Shown here piece after piece: positions 17,541 to 26,526 of a stretch of DNA of 64,000 nt. Source of the stretch: Paenibacillus thiaminolyticus (GTDB lineage Bacteria > Bacillota > Bacilli > Paenibacillales > Paenibacillaceae); assembly GCF_007066085.1 (NCBI RefSeq), contig NZ_CP041405.1:1860001-1924000 (forward strand), in the 5' to 3' direction. Position 1 is the stretch's first letter. Every line of letters starts with the position of its first letter. The notes under the pieces are model-generated. The model worked only from the letters and a program-made list of their open reading frames with translations, made no database searches and was not told the DNA's origin. Position numbers and translations under genes: made by a program.

Positions 17541-20210
17541 TTACTTCGCTTCGTACCAATTGCCGCCAGAGCTGACATCGGCCCGAAGCGGCACATCGAG
17601 CTTCAAAGCCGCTTCCATCACTTCCGGCACCAGCTTCTTCATCGTGTCCACTTCATCCTCCGGCACCTCGAATACCAATTCATCGTGCACCTGAAGCAGC
17701 ATCCGGCTCTTCAAGCCCAGTTCCTTCAGCTTGGCATCCATCTGGACCATCGCCAGCTTGATAATATCGGCGGCGGTGCCCTGGATCGGCGTATTCATCG
17801 CCGTCCGTTCCGCGAACGAACGAAGATTGTAGTTCGATGCGTTAATATCCTTGAGGTAACGTCTGCGCTCGAGAAGCGTCGTGACATAACCGTCCTTGCG
17901 AGCCTGCTTGACGATATCATCCATATATTGACGGACGCCTCGGAACACATGGAAATACTGATCGATGAACGCGGCAGCTTCCTTGCGCGTAATATGCAGG
18001 TTCTGAGACAACCCGTAGTCGCTGATGCCGTATACGATACCGAAGTTGACGGCCTTTGCCTGCCGGCGCATATTGGCATCCACCTGATCGGCGGCGACGC
18101 CGAATACGTCCATCGCGGTCTTCGTATGAATGTCCATATCGTGGATGAACGCTTCCTTCAGCTTGTCATCCCCAGAGATATGGGCCAGAACGCGCAGCTC
18201 GATCTGGGAATAGTCCGCCGCGACAATATGCCAGCCCGGCTCCGAAGGCACGAACGCCTGACGGATTTGCCGCCCTTCCTCAAGCCGGATCGGAATGTTC
18301 TGAAGATTCGGATACTGGCTGCTCAAGCGGCCCGTCGCCGCAATGGTCTGACGGTAATAAGTATGAACCTTGCCCGTACTCTCGCGCACTTCCTTCAGCA
18401 GCCCTTCAATATAGGTGGACTGCAGCTTCGTCATCTGCCGGTAGAGCAAGATGAGGGGGATAATATCATGGTACGGCTCCAGCTTCTCCAGCACCTCGGC
18501 ATCGGTCGAATATCCCGTCTTTGTCTTCTTAACAACCGGCAAGCCCAGCTTATCGAACAGAATCTCGCCCAACTGCTTCGGCGAACCGATATTGAACTCG
18601 GTGCCGGCGAGATCATAAATGCGCGCCATCGTCTCCTCGATCTGCTGCTTGAAGTTCGTTCCCAAATCGTGAAGACTTTGCTTGTTCACCCGAATGCCCG
18701 TTTTCTCCATCTGTGCCAGCACCTTGGAGAGCGGCAGCTCCAGATCATAATAGAGCCGGTTCATCTCCTGCTCTTGCAACGCCTTCTCCATCACCGGCTT
18801 CAGAAGCCGGACGAGCTTCGCTTTGCGAGCCGCATGCTCTGCGACAACCGCCTTTTCCGGCACCTTGAACTTGGCGCCTTTGCCGTAGACGGCGTCATTG
18901 TCCGGAGAGGGCGGCAGCCCGTACTTCACCGCGACAGACTGCAGCGTAGCCGAAGCATCCTCCGGATTGAGGAGATAGGCTGCGAGATGGACGTCGAAGA
19001 CAGAGCCCTCCAGCGGAACTCCCGCCCAATGAAGAACCAGATCGTTATAGTGAAGATCGAAGCCGCTTTTTGGACGTTGCCCGTCTCCCAGCCATGTCCG
19101 CAGTTCGGCCGCCTCTTTGCTCTGCAGTTCATCTGCCGTTACATACCAGCTCTCTTCCTCTGTCCCGACAAGCAGGCCGATGAGCTCAGCTTGATGCGGA
19201 TTGTCGCCATGGGCTTCCACAATCAGCACGTCTGCGGCGGCGAGCATCTCATTCAGCCCGTCCCATCCGCTTTCTCCGGCCATACGGACATGGAGACGCT
19301 CCGCAGTGAGCGATTCATCGACGGCCGCAGGCTCGGCATCTCCGCCGACACCGGCTTTTTCAAGCCGCTCGATAACAGATCTGAACTCAAGCTTGCGGAG
19401 CGCCGGCAACGTCTCTGCTTGCAAGCCGTCGAACTTCATCTGTTCCGGCGGCAGATCGAGCGGAACCTCCCGGAAAATCGTGGCCAGCCGCTTGCTCATC
19501 CGGGCATCTTCCGCATGATTGACCAGATTCTCCTTCATCTTGCCCTTCAGCTCGTCTACATGCTCCAGCACGCTCTCGACGCTAGGATACTGATGCAGCA
19601 GCTTCAGTGCCGTCTTCTCTCCAATTCCCGGAACGCCCGGGATATTATCAGAGGTGTCTCCCATCAATCCTTTCAGATCGATAATCTGTTCCGGCTTCAA
19701 GCCGTACTTCTCCTCTATCTCGGCCGGCGTGTACTTCTCCACCTCCGTCACGCCCTTGCGCGTAAGCAGCACGGACACATGTCCGGAAGCAAGCTGAAGC
19801 ATGTCCTTGTCCCCGGTGACGACGAACATCGGCTGTCCCGCTTCATCCGCCTGACGGGTCATCGTGCCGATGATGTCATCCGCCTCGTAGCCCGCCATCT
19901 CGAAATGGGCGATGCCCATCGCCGTCAGCAGCTCCTTCAACAGCGGGAACTGCTCGGACAGCTCAGGCGGCGTTTTTTCCCGGCCTCCCTTATAGTCCTG
20001 ATAGTCTCCGTGGCGGAACGTCTCCTTGCCCGCGTCAAACGCGACCAGCATATGAGTCGGCTGCTCCTCCTCCAAAATGCGAAGCAGCATCTGCGTAAAG
20101 CCGAATACGGCGTTGGTATGCAATCCTTGTGAGTTCGTCAATGGTGGCATCGCAAAAAAAGCACGGTAAATAATGCTATTGCCGTCGATTACGATCCATT
20201 TTTCTTTCAT
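17541..20210 (-). CDS. polA: DNA polymerase I
   Basis: An 889-residue repair and Okazaki-fragment polymerase. The N-terminal 5'-3' exonuclease domain (KEKWIVIDGNSIIYRAFFAMP, GDTSDNIPGVPGIGEKTA) is followed by a degenerate 3'-5' exonuclease domain, as in Bacillus. The polymerase domain has motif A DYSQIELRVLAH, motif B RRQAKAVNFGIVYG and motif C VHDELVFEVP. ATG at 20210 with GAGGTG seven bases upstream is chosen; the five-codon TTG extension overlaps the ribosome site. Its 5' end faces repeat island 2. Confidence 0.97.
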   Translation of the reverse strand: MKEKWIVIDGNSIIYRAFFAMPPLTNSQGLHTNAVFGFTQMLLRILEEEQPTHMLVAFDAGKETFRHGDYQDYKGGREKTPPELSEQFPLLKELLTAMGIAHFEMAGYEADDIIGTMTRQADEAGQPMFVVTGDKDMLQLASGHVSVLLTRKGVTEVEKYTPAEIEEKYGLKPEQIIDLKGLMGDTSDNIPGVPGIGEKTALKLLHQYPSVESVLEHVDELKGKMKENLVNHAEDARMSKRLATIFREVPLDLPPEQMKFDGLQAETLPALRKLEFRSVIERLEKAGVGGDAEPAAVDESLTAERLHVRMAGESGWDGLNEMLAAADVLIVEAHGDNPHQAELIGLLVGTEEESWYVTADELQSKEAAELRTWLGDGQRPKSGFDLHYNDLVLHWAGVPLEGSVFDVHLAAYLLNPEDASATLQSVAVKYGLPPSPDNDAVYGKGAKFKVPEKAVVAEHAARKAKLVRLLKPVMEKALQEQEMNRLYYDLELPLSKVLAQMEKTGIRVNKQSLHDLGTNFKQQIEETMARIYDLAGTEFNIGSPKQLGEILFDKLGLPVVKKTKTGYSTDAEVLEKLEPYHDIIPLILLYRQMTKLQSTYIEGLLKEVRESTGKVHTYYRQTIAATGRLSSQYPNLQNIPIRLEEGRQIRQAFVPSEPGWHIVAADYSQIELRVLAHISGDDKLKEAFIHDMDIHTKTAMDVFGVAADQVDANMRRQAKAVNFGIVYGISDYGLSQNLHITRKEAAAFIDQYFHVFRGVRQYMDDIVKQARKDGYVTTLLERRRYLKDINASNYNLRSFAERTAMNTPIQGTAADIIKLAMVQMDAKLKELGLKSRMLLQVHDELVFEVPEDEVDTMKKLVPEVMEAALKLDVPLRADVSSGGNWYEAK

Positions 20211-20317
20211 TAATAAACACCTCAATCCCGTCTCATGTTTTCATGATAGCATAGCGTGAACCCGAATAGGAAATCGAATATGAACGCGGCCCGAAGATCG
20301 GATGCCGAATGGAATTC

Positions 20318-20445
20318 ACTTACATAAATTGCATCTCCCAGCGGGTCAGATTGGTCCATCAGCGCCCTTGTAGTCGATATCCCAATGAGTCAGGTGCACA
20401 ACCGTCAGCGTCCTTATAATCAATCTCCCAACGAGTCAGAAGCAA
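20318..20445 (-). repeat. island 2 left arm: about 45-bp repeats (3 units)
   Basis: Three degenerate copies read on the minus strand roughly as CTGACTCGTTGGGATATTGA followed by TATAAGG. The CCCA anchors on the plus strand fall at 20337, 20381 and 20427 (44 and 46 bp apart). Same core as the other arms, in inverted orientation relative to the right arm. Confidence 0.75.
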
Positions 20446-20522
20446 CGATTACCACCCATATAACACTCCTCCATTGATACAAGTCTACTGTTCTAGTTAT
20501 TCCCCTCTACGCAACCTGCGGA

Positions 20523-21180
20523 ATGGGGATACCGGGCATAAGACCGTTACAGATCCGAACTGGCACAGTTTCCTGCGTCGAAGGGATAATGAGCATAAGG
20601 CGCGGCTGAGACGAGTTCGGTTCGCCTTCCTGCGCTGAAGGGATAATAAGCGTAAGGCGCGGCTGATACGTATTCGATTCGCCTTCCTGCGCCGAAGGGA
20701 TAATAAGCGTAAGGCGCAAATGATACGTATTGGATTCGCCTTCCTCTGCCGAAGGGATAATGAGCATAAGGCACGGCTGATACGAATTCGGTTCGTCTTC
20801 CTGCGCCGAAGGGATAATGAGCATAAGGCGCCACTGATACGTATTCGATTCGCCTTCCTGCGCTGAAGGGATAATAAGCGTAAGGCGCGGCTGATACGTA
20901 TTCGATTCGCCTTCCTGCGCCGAAGGGATAATAAGCGTAAGGCGCGGCTGATACGTATTCGATTCGCGATTCGCCTTCCTGCGCCGAAGGGATAATGAGT
21001 ATAAGGCGCTCTAGATGTGATAAAGGGTTCGCTTGGCTGACCCCAAGGATAGGCAGCTTAAGGCAATGCAGAAGCCGGTTCTGTGCGTATTCCTGCGTAA
21101 AAAGGAGAGTCAAAACCATGGACAGAGCAGATACGGATTCATTTCGTTTTTCCGGATCAACTGGGATTCTCAGCATAAGA
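20523..21180 (+). repeat. island 2 right arm: 57-bp tandem repeats (about 12 phased units)
   Basis: Eight well-conserved units begin GAAGGGATAATGAGCATAAG at 20580, 20637, 20694, 20751, 20808, 20865, 20922 and 20986. The period is exactly 57 bp except for one 7-bp internal duplication (GATTCGC) before the last. Degenerate units keep the same phase at 20523, 21043, 21100 and about 21157. Each unit holds short complementary arms CCTTC/GAAGG and GCGCC/GGCGC. The array ends at the phoU terminator. Confidence 0.93.
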
Positions 21181-21192
21181 CGGAGCAAATAT

Positions 21193-21223
21193 GAAAACCG
21201 CCCGGATTCTGCTCCGGACGGTT
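21193..21223 (-). terminator. phoU/pst operon terminator
   Basis: Arms AACCG...CGGTT with inner CCGGA/TCCGG are followed on the minus strand by TTTT. The repeat island starts just beyond it. Confidence 0.75.
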
Positions 21224-21242
21224 CCAGCAAGAGGGTATCCAT

Positions 21243-21902
21243 TCAACTATTTAGATCAGGACGTTCATTGGTGACGAGGTAGACGACCGACTCGCCGATA
21301 TTGGTGGCATGGTCCGCAATCCGTTCGATATAGCGGCCGACGAAGGTGAGCAGCATCGCCTGAGAGGCGTTATGCGGATTTTCGAGCACGTAGCTGAGCA
21401 GTTCACGGAATATTTGGCTGTACAGCTGGTCGACGTGATCATCGTCCTTCGCCATTTTGTAGGCCAGATCGATATCTTCCTGCACATAGGCCCGAATCGA
21501 ATCGGTAATCATGTGCTGGACAATCTCCGCCATGCGCGGCAGGTCGATGAGCGGCTTCATCAGCGTCTGACCTTCTATCCGCAGCACGACCTTGGCGATA
21601 TCGATGGACAGATCGCCCATCCGTTCCAGATCGCTGGAAATGCGGAAGGCGACAAGGATGCGCCGCAGATCTTTGGCGACCGGCTGCTGCGTCAAAATCA
21701 GCTTCGATCCCAGCTCCATAATCGTATCCTCCATCCGGTTCAGATGCGGATCCTCGCTAATGATTGCCCGGGCGCGCTCCGCGTCCATTGTTTTCAACGA
21801 TTCTATCGATTCGAACAGCGCGCGCTCCACATGGCTGCCCATTTGTTCGAGCAGGCGGCTGAGCTCATCCAACCCCAGATCGAATTCCCTGCGCTTAATC
21901 AT
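21243..21902 (-). CDS. phoU: phosphate uptake regulator PhoU
   Basis: A 219-residue protein with two three-helix PhoU repeats. The conserved metal-site motifs are visible (ERMGDLSIDIAK in the first half, RIADHATNIGESVVYL near the end). PhoU links the Pst transporter to PhoR signalling and lowers uptake under phosphate excess. It is the last gene of the pst operon, 18 bp after pstB. Confidence 0.95.
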   Translation of the reverse strand: MIKRREFDLGLDELSRLLEQMGSHVERALFESIESLKTMDAERARAIISEDPHLNRMEDTIMELGSKLILTQQPVAKDLRRILVAFRISSDLERMGDLSIDIAKVVLRIEGQTLMKPLIDLPRMAEIVQHMITDSIRAYVQEDIDLAYKMAKDDDHVDQLYSQIFRELLSYVLENPHNASQAMLLTFVGRYIERIADHATNIGESVVYLVTNERPDLNS

Positions 21903-21920
21903 CCTGGTTTCCTCTCCTTT

Positions 21921-22721
21921 TTAGCCGAAGCGTCCCGTAATATAATCTTCCGTCCGCTTGTCGCTCGGATTGGAGAACAGCGTCTCCGTCTGATCGAACT
22001 CAACCACTTCCCCATTGAGGAAAAAGACGGTCTGATCCGACACGCGGGCGGCTTGATGCATATTGTGCGTAACCATGACAATCGTATAGTGATGCTTCAG
22101 TTCCTGTACCAGTTCCTCGATCTTCAGCGTCGAGATCGGATCCAGCGCGGATGTCGCTTCATCCATCAGCAGAATCTCGGGGTTCACCGCCAACGCGCGC
22201 GCGATACAGAGGCGCTGCTGCTGCCCCCCGGACAGACTGAATGCCGACCGCTTCAAATAATCCTTCACTTCATCCCACAGCACGGCGGAACGGAGGCTCT
22301 GCTCAACGATCTCATCCAGCTTCGCCTTGTTGCGAATGCCATGAAGCCGCGGGCCATAGGCAATATTGTCATATATCGATTTCGGAAAAGGATTCGGCTG
22401 CTGGAAGACCATTCCTACTTTTTTGCGAAGCGTCTCCACATCGACTTCATTGCTATAAATATTGGTGCCGGCAATCTCTACCCGCCCCTCAATACGCGTG
22501 CCGGCAATCATGTCGTTCATCCGGTTCAGCGTCCGCAGCAGCGTCGACTTGCCGCAGCCGGAAGGGCCGATGAACGCGGTGACTGCCTTCTCAGGGATCG
22601 TCATCGTCACATTCTTGAGCGCATGGTAGGTGCCGTAGTACAAATTCAGGCTGTCTATATTGATAATTGTGTTCAAATTCGTCGCGGATGCCGTATTCGT
22701 CGTTATCGCCGCCGTCGTCAT
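21921..22721 (-). CDS. pstB: phosphate ABC transporter ATP-binding protein
   Basis: A 266-residue ATPase with Walker [10 protein letters not shown], signature [15 protein letters not shown], Walker [14 protein letters not shown], and the PstB-specific LNRMND motif. A variable Thr/Ala-rich N-terminal extension of about 20 residues is present. It powers import through PstA/PstC. It lies 12 bp downstream of pstA. Confidence 0.96.
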   Translation of the reverse strand: MTTAAITTNTASATNLNTIINIDSLNLYYGTYHALKNVTMTIPEKAVTAFIGPSGCGKSTLLRTLNRMNDMIAGTRIEGRVEIAGTNIYSNEVDVETLRKKVGMVFQQPNPFPKSIYDNIAYGPRLHGIRNKAKLDEIVEQSLRSAVLWDEVKDYLKRSAFSLSGGQQQRLCIARALAVNPEILLMDEATSALDPISTLKIEELVQELKHHYTIVMVTHNMHQAARVSDQTVFFLNGEVVEFDQTETLFSNPSDKRTEDYITGRFG

Positions 22722-22733
22722 ACGATCGTCTCC

Positions 22734-23609
22734 TTATCTGTTTTTCTGATATTTATTGCGCAGCAGCACGGCTGACAGGTTCATCAGGATGAGCAGTACA
22801 AGCAGCACGATGATGCCCGCTGCGGCCAATTCATGGAATGCCAGCTGCGGCCGCGATACCCAGTTGAAAATCTGGATCGGCATAACGGTGAACTGATCCA
22901 AAATGCTGTTCGGAAGAAAGGCGACGAACGTCAAGGCGCCGATCATAACCAGCGGGGCCGTCTCGCCGATCGCCCGGGACAATGCCAGGATGACGCCGGT
23001 CAGAATGCCGGAGATGGCTGATGGCATGACCGAACGGGAGACCGTCTGCCATTTGGTCGCGCCGAGCGCGAACGAAGCGTCGCGCCGCATCTTCGGAACA
23101 GCCCGAATCGCCTCTTGGGAGGATACGATAATAATCGGCAGCACGAGCAAGGTCATCGTGAGCGCTCCTGAGAGCAGGCTGCGGTCAAGCGACATGCCGC
23201 GCACGAAAATCGTCAGCCCGAGAATCCCGTATACGATGGACGGAACGCCCGCCAAAGTACTGATATTCAGCTGAATGAACCGGGTAAGGGCGTTCTTCTG
23301 TGCGTATTCTTCCAGATAAATGGCCGCTCCTACGCCAAGGATGAATGAGATGGGCGCCATAATGAGCACCATATATATGGATCCGACAATTGCCGATTTC
23401 ATCCCGGCGGCGGCAGGCCGGCGGGACGGGTAATTCGTGAACAAATCTAAGTTGAGCCGGGACAGGCCGTCCACCATAATGTTCACGAGCAGCGCCATCA
23501 GCGCCACAATCCCAATCAATGTCGCGATAACAAAAAGAATGTGAAGGCAAAAATCGATTTTCCGCCGGGTGCTGATTTGCTTGCGGTTCGCGTCCTGTAA
23601 CATCGCCAT
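22734..23609 (-). CDS. pstA: phosphate ABC transporter permease PstA
   Basis: A 291-residue inner-membrane permease with six helices and the EAA-type loop ALGATKWQTVSRSVMPSAISG. It pairs with PstC to form the phosphate channel. The stop of pstC lies three bases upstream of its start codon, so translation is coupled. Confidence 0.95.
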   Translation of the reverse strand: MAMLQDANRKQISTRRKIDFCLHILFVIATLIGIVALMALLVNIMVDGLSRLNLDLFTNYPSRRPAAAGMKSAIVGSIYMVLIMAPISFILGVGAAIYLEEYAQKNALTRFIQLNISTLAGVPSIVYGILGLTIFVRGMSLDRSLLSGALTMTLLVLPIIIVSSQEAIRAVPKMRRDASFALGATKWQTVSRSVMPSAISGILTGVILALSRAIGETAPLVMIGALTFVAFLPNSILDQFTVMPIQIFNWVSRPQLAFHELAAAGIIVLLVLLILMNLSAVLLRNKYQKNR

Positions 23610-23612
23610 CTG

Positions 23613-24539
23613 TCAATACTCCTCCCTGAACCGGCGTGCAACCCAAAGCGCCAATATATTAAGCAGAAACGTAATAATGAACAACGTCATACCGACGGCG
23701 AAAATCGTGCCGTACTCGATAGATCCATGCGGCGTGTCGCCTAGGCTGACCTGCACGATATAAGCGGTCATCGTCTGAATGCTCTCCAGCGGATTCAGTG
23801 TCAAGTTCGGAGTCGCCCCTGCGGCCACCGTCACAATCATCGTCTCGCCGATCGCCCGCGAGAAGGCGAGTACGGCGGAGGAGACGATACCTGACAACGC
23901 GGCAGGCACGACAATCTTGAGCGCCACCTCGAAGCGCGTTGCCCCAAGGGCATAGGCCCCGTGGCGCAGGCTGCGCGGCACCGCAGTCATTGCGTCCTCG
24001 CTCAAGGAGGAGACCATCGGAATAATCATGATGCCGACGACGAGTCCGGCGCTGAGCGCATTGAATACGCCTGTGCTCGGGAAGATCTCCCGGATGATCG
24101 GCGTGACGAAGGTAAGGGCGAAATAGCCGTATACAATAGTCGGCACGCCAGCCAGCACTTCCAGAATCGGCTTGACGATCTTGCGGACCCGATCTGGCGC
24201 GTACTCGCTCAGATAGATGGCGCTAGCCAACCCGATCGGGATCGCAACCAGACATGCGATTAGCGTCACCAGCAGCGTCCCGCCGATAAGCGGGAGAATG
24301 CCGAACGACTTCGGTGCAATAAGCGGGCTCCACCGGGTGCCGAACAGGAAGTCGGCGATGTTGACGTGGGAGAAGAAGCTCCACGTCTCAGAGAATAACG
24401 TATAGACGATGCCTATTGTCGTCAGAACGGAGACGGCCGCGCATAGGAACAGCAGGACTGGCACGATTTTATCCGACAAATGCATTCTGCGGTTACGAAA
24501 CGTCAGCTTCCCTTCTTGTTGCGGGACATTCGCCTGCAT
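23613..24539 (-). CDS. pstC: phosphate ABC transporter permease PstC
   Basis: A 308-residue permease with six helices and the loop [21 protein letters not shown], similar to but distinct from PstA. GAGG is upstream of the ATG. A 136-bp gap containing a perfect hairpin separates it from pstS. Confidence 0.95.
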   Translation of the reverse strand: MQANVPQQEGKLTFRNRRMHLSDKIVPVLLFLCAAVSVLTTIGIVYTLFSETWSFFSHVNIADFLFGTRWSPLIAPKSFGILPLIGGTLLVTLIACLVAIPIGLASAIYLSEYAPDRVRKIVKPILEVLAGVPTIVYGYFALTFVTPIIREIFPSTGVFNALSAGLVVGIMIIPMVSSLSEDAMTAVPRSLRHGAYALGATRFEVALKIVVPAALSGIVSSAVLAFSRAIGETMIVTVAAGATPNLTLNPLESIQTMTAYIVQVSLGDTPHGSIEYGTIFAVGMTLFIITFLLNILALWVARRFREEY

Positions 24540-24563
24540 ATGCTTAACCTCACTTTAGCTTCA

Positions 24564-24580
24564 TTTACAATTCGTTAACA
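24564..24580 (+). promoter_or_regulatory. PhoP-box-like repeat in the pstS-pstC gap (plus strand)
   Basis: TTTACA-N5-TTAACA with the 11-bp PhoP spacing, oriented on the strand opposite the pst genes. It could be a roadblock or negative element; chance occurrence is possible. Confidence 0.35.
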
Positions 24581-24595
24581 ATCACGCTATGAAAA

Positions 24596-24633
24596 TGTGA
24601 TGTCCCTAATTCATGAGGATAAGAGACATCACA
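24596..24633 (-). terminator. intercistronic stem-loop between pstS and pstC
   Basis: A perfect 9-bp stem TGTGATGTC / GACATCACA with a 20-nt loop. It lacks a good T-run, so it is more likely an mRNA-stabilising or attenuating hairpin that raises PstS relative to the membrane subunits. Confidence 0.6.
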
Positions 24634-24675
24634 CGTTCATCATCGTGTATGACTGCTGCGTACGAATTCCGGCGA

Positions 24676-25692
24676 TTACTTCAACTGGTTCAACTGCTCG
24701 TCATATTTCTCTTGCGGCAGCGGCACATACCCGACTTCTTCCGCAATGCTGCCTGCCGTCGTCAGGTAGTACTCGACATAAGCCTTCACTTCCGGCTTCT
24801 CCATCTGCTTCTTGCTTACGTAGATAAGGAGCGGACGGGACAATGGGGAATAGCTCCCATCTTTAATCGTATCGAGCGTTGGAGTTACCGTTGCCGTTCC
24901 GTTATCGACAGGTACGAGCTTCAGCTTATCTTGATTTTCCTCGAAGAAAGAGTATCCGAAGTAGCCGATCGCATTTTTGTCTCCGGCTACGCCTTGCACG
25001 ATAGCGTTCGTATCGGCGCTGAACGTAATCTGGCCGTCATTGCGGCTTTCTTGCGCCTTACCGTTAATCTCTTCCGTAAAATAGTCGAACGTTCCATGGT
25101 CCGCGCCCGGAGAGTAGATTTTGATCTCCTCGTTCGGCCAGCCTTCCCGCACATCTGCCCACGTCTTGACTTTGGAGTTCGGCTCATAGATTTTTTTCAG
25201 CTCGTCGAGCGTAATTTTGTCGACCCAGGAGTTATCTTTGTTCACGACGATGGACAAGCCGTCATAAGCAACCGTCAATTCCAAATACTCGATGCCGTTC
25301 GCCTTCGCATCTTCCGCTTCCTTGTCCTTGATCGGGCGGGAAGCGTTGCTGATGGCAGTCTCGCCTGCGGCAAACCGCTTGAAGCCGCCGCCGGTGCCGG
25401 ACGTTCCTACGGAGACGCGGACCGCGCTATGCTCCTTGCCGAATTCTTCCGCAATCGCCTCTGTCATCGGATAGACTGTGCTGGAACCGTCGATTTCAAT
25501 CGTGCCGGACAATTTGTCCTGGCTGCCTTGGTTTTCCGTATTGTTAGCTGTGTTCGTCTGCGTTGAGTCCGTTCCCGTATTGCCGGCGCTTGCGTTCGAG
25601 GTATCATCTTTTTTGCCGCCGCAGGCTGCCAGCGTGAATGCCATGACTGCCACCAAAGTAAGCAGCATGATCTGTTTGCCCCACTTTTTCAA
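24676..25692 (-). CDS. pstS: phosphate-binding lipoprotein PstS
   Basis: A 338-residue lipoprotein. The signal peptide ends in the lipobox LAAC followed by GGKKDD and a Thr/Asn/Gln-rich linker. The binding domain has [38 protein letters not shown] and [12 protein letters not shown], the phosphate-binding loops of PstS. The start is TTG at 25692 with AAAGGAG upstream. It heads the pst operon behind a PhoP-box promoter. Confidence 0.96.
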   Translation of the reverse strand: MKKWGKQIMLLTLVAVMAFTLAACGGKKDDTSNASAGNTGTDSTQTNTANNTENQGSQDKLSGTIEIDGSSTVYPMTEAIAEEFGKEHSAVRVSVGTSGTGGGFKRFAAGETAISNASRPIKDKEAEDAKANGIEYLELTVAYDGLSIVVNKDNSWVDKITLDELKKIYEPNSKVKTWADVREGWPNEEIKIYSPGADHGTFDYFTEEINGKAQESRNDGQITFSADTNAIVQGVAGDKNAIGYFGYSFFEENQDKLKLVPVDNGTATVTPTLDTIKDGSYSPLSRPLLIYVSKKQMEKPEVKAYVEYYLTTAGSIAEEVGYVPLPQEKYDEQLNQLK

Positions 25693-25764
25693 GTGAATTC
25701 ACTCCTTTGAATTGGTTCTCTCATTTTCCGATTGATAAGTTACGCTTGCTGCCTTACAATCTGA

Positions 25765-25818
25765 ATCTTACTGCTTGTTTGTTAAGCCTGATTTGGAAGT
25801 ATGTTAACGGAGTGTAAA
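25765..25818 (-). promoter_or_regulatory. PhoP-box promoter of pstSCAB-phoU
   Basis: On the minus strand TTTACA-N5-TTAACA-N16-TTAACA (25818 down to 25780) places TTnACA repeats at 0, 11 and 33 bp. This is the helically phased pattern of Bacillus PhoP boxes with one degenerate repeat. A TAAGAT -10-like element (25770-25765) follows after 9 bp, with no -35 needed, as for PhoP-activated promoters. Confidence 0.8.
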
Positions 25819-26052
25819 AATTCAAAGCTGGCATGAGCGGCCGCTGTTATCAGCAACGTCCTCCAACGGGGCCGCCAATCATTTGCCTGAAAGGCAGATA
25901 GTTTATTTCCATCAAAAATTAAAATATCCCCTTAATAAGAGAAAAAAGCAGTAAGCCACATCTTGCTGCAGTATGCTATAGTGTCATAGAAATTCCCAAT
26001 ATTGTTTACCGGATCAACACTGTATTTTTAAATAATGAAGTTAGGTGAAATT

Positions 26053-26376
26053 ATGAAAGAAGTAACGGTTCAAGAATTTAGATCAGAAATTTCAAATAGG
26101 GAAAATATTAGAGTGATTTTAGAAAGTGATTTTTTAAGTACGCGGCCCCATAAAGTGGTCGACCTATACTTCCAGTTAGGAAAAATTATAATAAACGACT
26201 GGGAAATAGATATTAAAAAGTGCAAGATTTTTTTAGAAAAAAAGAAAACCTTCTTGATTAAGGATTGGGAAATCAATGCCAAGAAGTGCAAGATTTTTTT
26301 AGAAAAAAAAGAGTACGTAATAACAAGCACTGACTCTAAGACGAAACTGATTCTCTATTCGGGATTACGCTTTTGA
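26053..26376 (+). CDS. AT-rich orphan protein with internal 22-residue repeat
   Basis: A 107-residue protein of unknown family. Two copies of a 22-residue unit (IxDWEIxxKKCKIFLEKK) lie about residues 47-66 and 69-88. The DNA behind them is a 66-bp direct repeat (units at 26197 and 26263). It is Lys/Ile-rich, has no membrane segment, and its base composition is far more AT-rich than the flanking pst genes. ATG at 26053 has AGGTGA upstream and is preferred to ATG at 26035. A strong terminator follows. It converges on a PRD/Mga-like regulator of similar composition, so both may have been acquired together. Confidence 0.5.
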   Translation: MKEVTVQEFRSEISNRENIRVILESDFLSTRPHKVVDLYFQLGKIIINDWEIDIKKCKIFLEKKKTFLIKDWEINAKKCKIFLEKKEYVITSTDSKTKLILYSGLRF

Positions 26377-26422
26377 CTAGGTTCATTCGCCTCTATTGAG
26401 CCAATAAGAGGCCGCATATGTA

Positions 26423-26468
26423 AAGACGCCTCCAACCCCGCGCCAAAGGGGAATGGAAGCGTCTTTTT
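26423..26468. terminator. bidirectional terminator between orphan gene and PRD regulator
   Basis: A long stem AAGACGC...GCGTCTT with inner TCCA/TGGA and CCC/GGG pairs runs into TTTTT on the plus strand and lies between convergent genes. Confidence 0.8.
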
Positions 26469-26526
26469 CTGTCAAATTGCCCGTCAGCGTGACCAGTTGG
26501 AGCCCTGCAAGGCTAGAAAGGACGGT

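Noticed and set aside
17493..20132. 879-residue plus-strand frame
   Set aside because: It is the antisense shadow of polA, whose protein motifs are complete on the minus strand.
20547..21242. 231-residue minus-strand frame with a 19-residue repeat (APYAYYPFGAGRR)
   Set aside because: It lies across the 57-bp repeat array, has no ribosome site and overlaps the phoU terminator. Other frames across the array are open too, as expected when the period is divisible by three.
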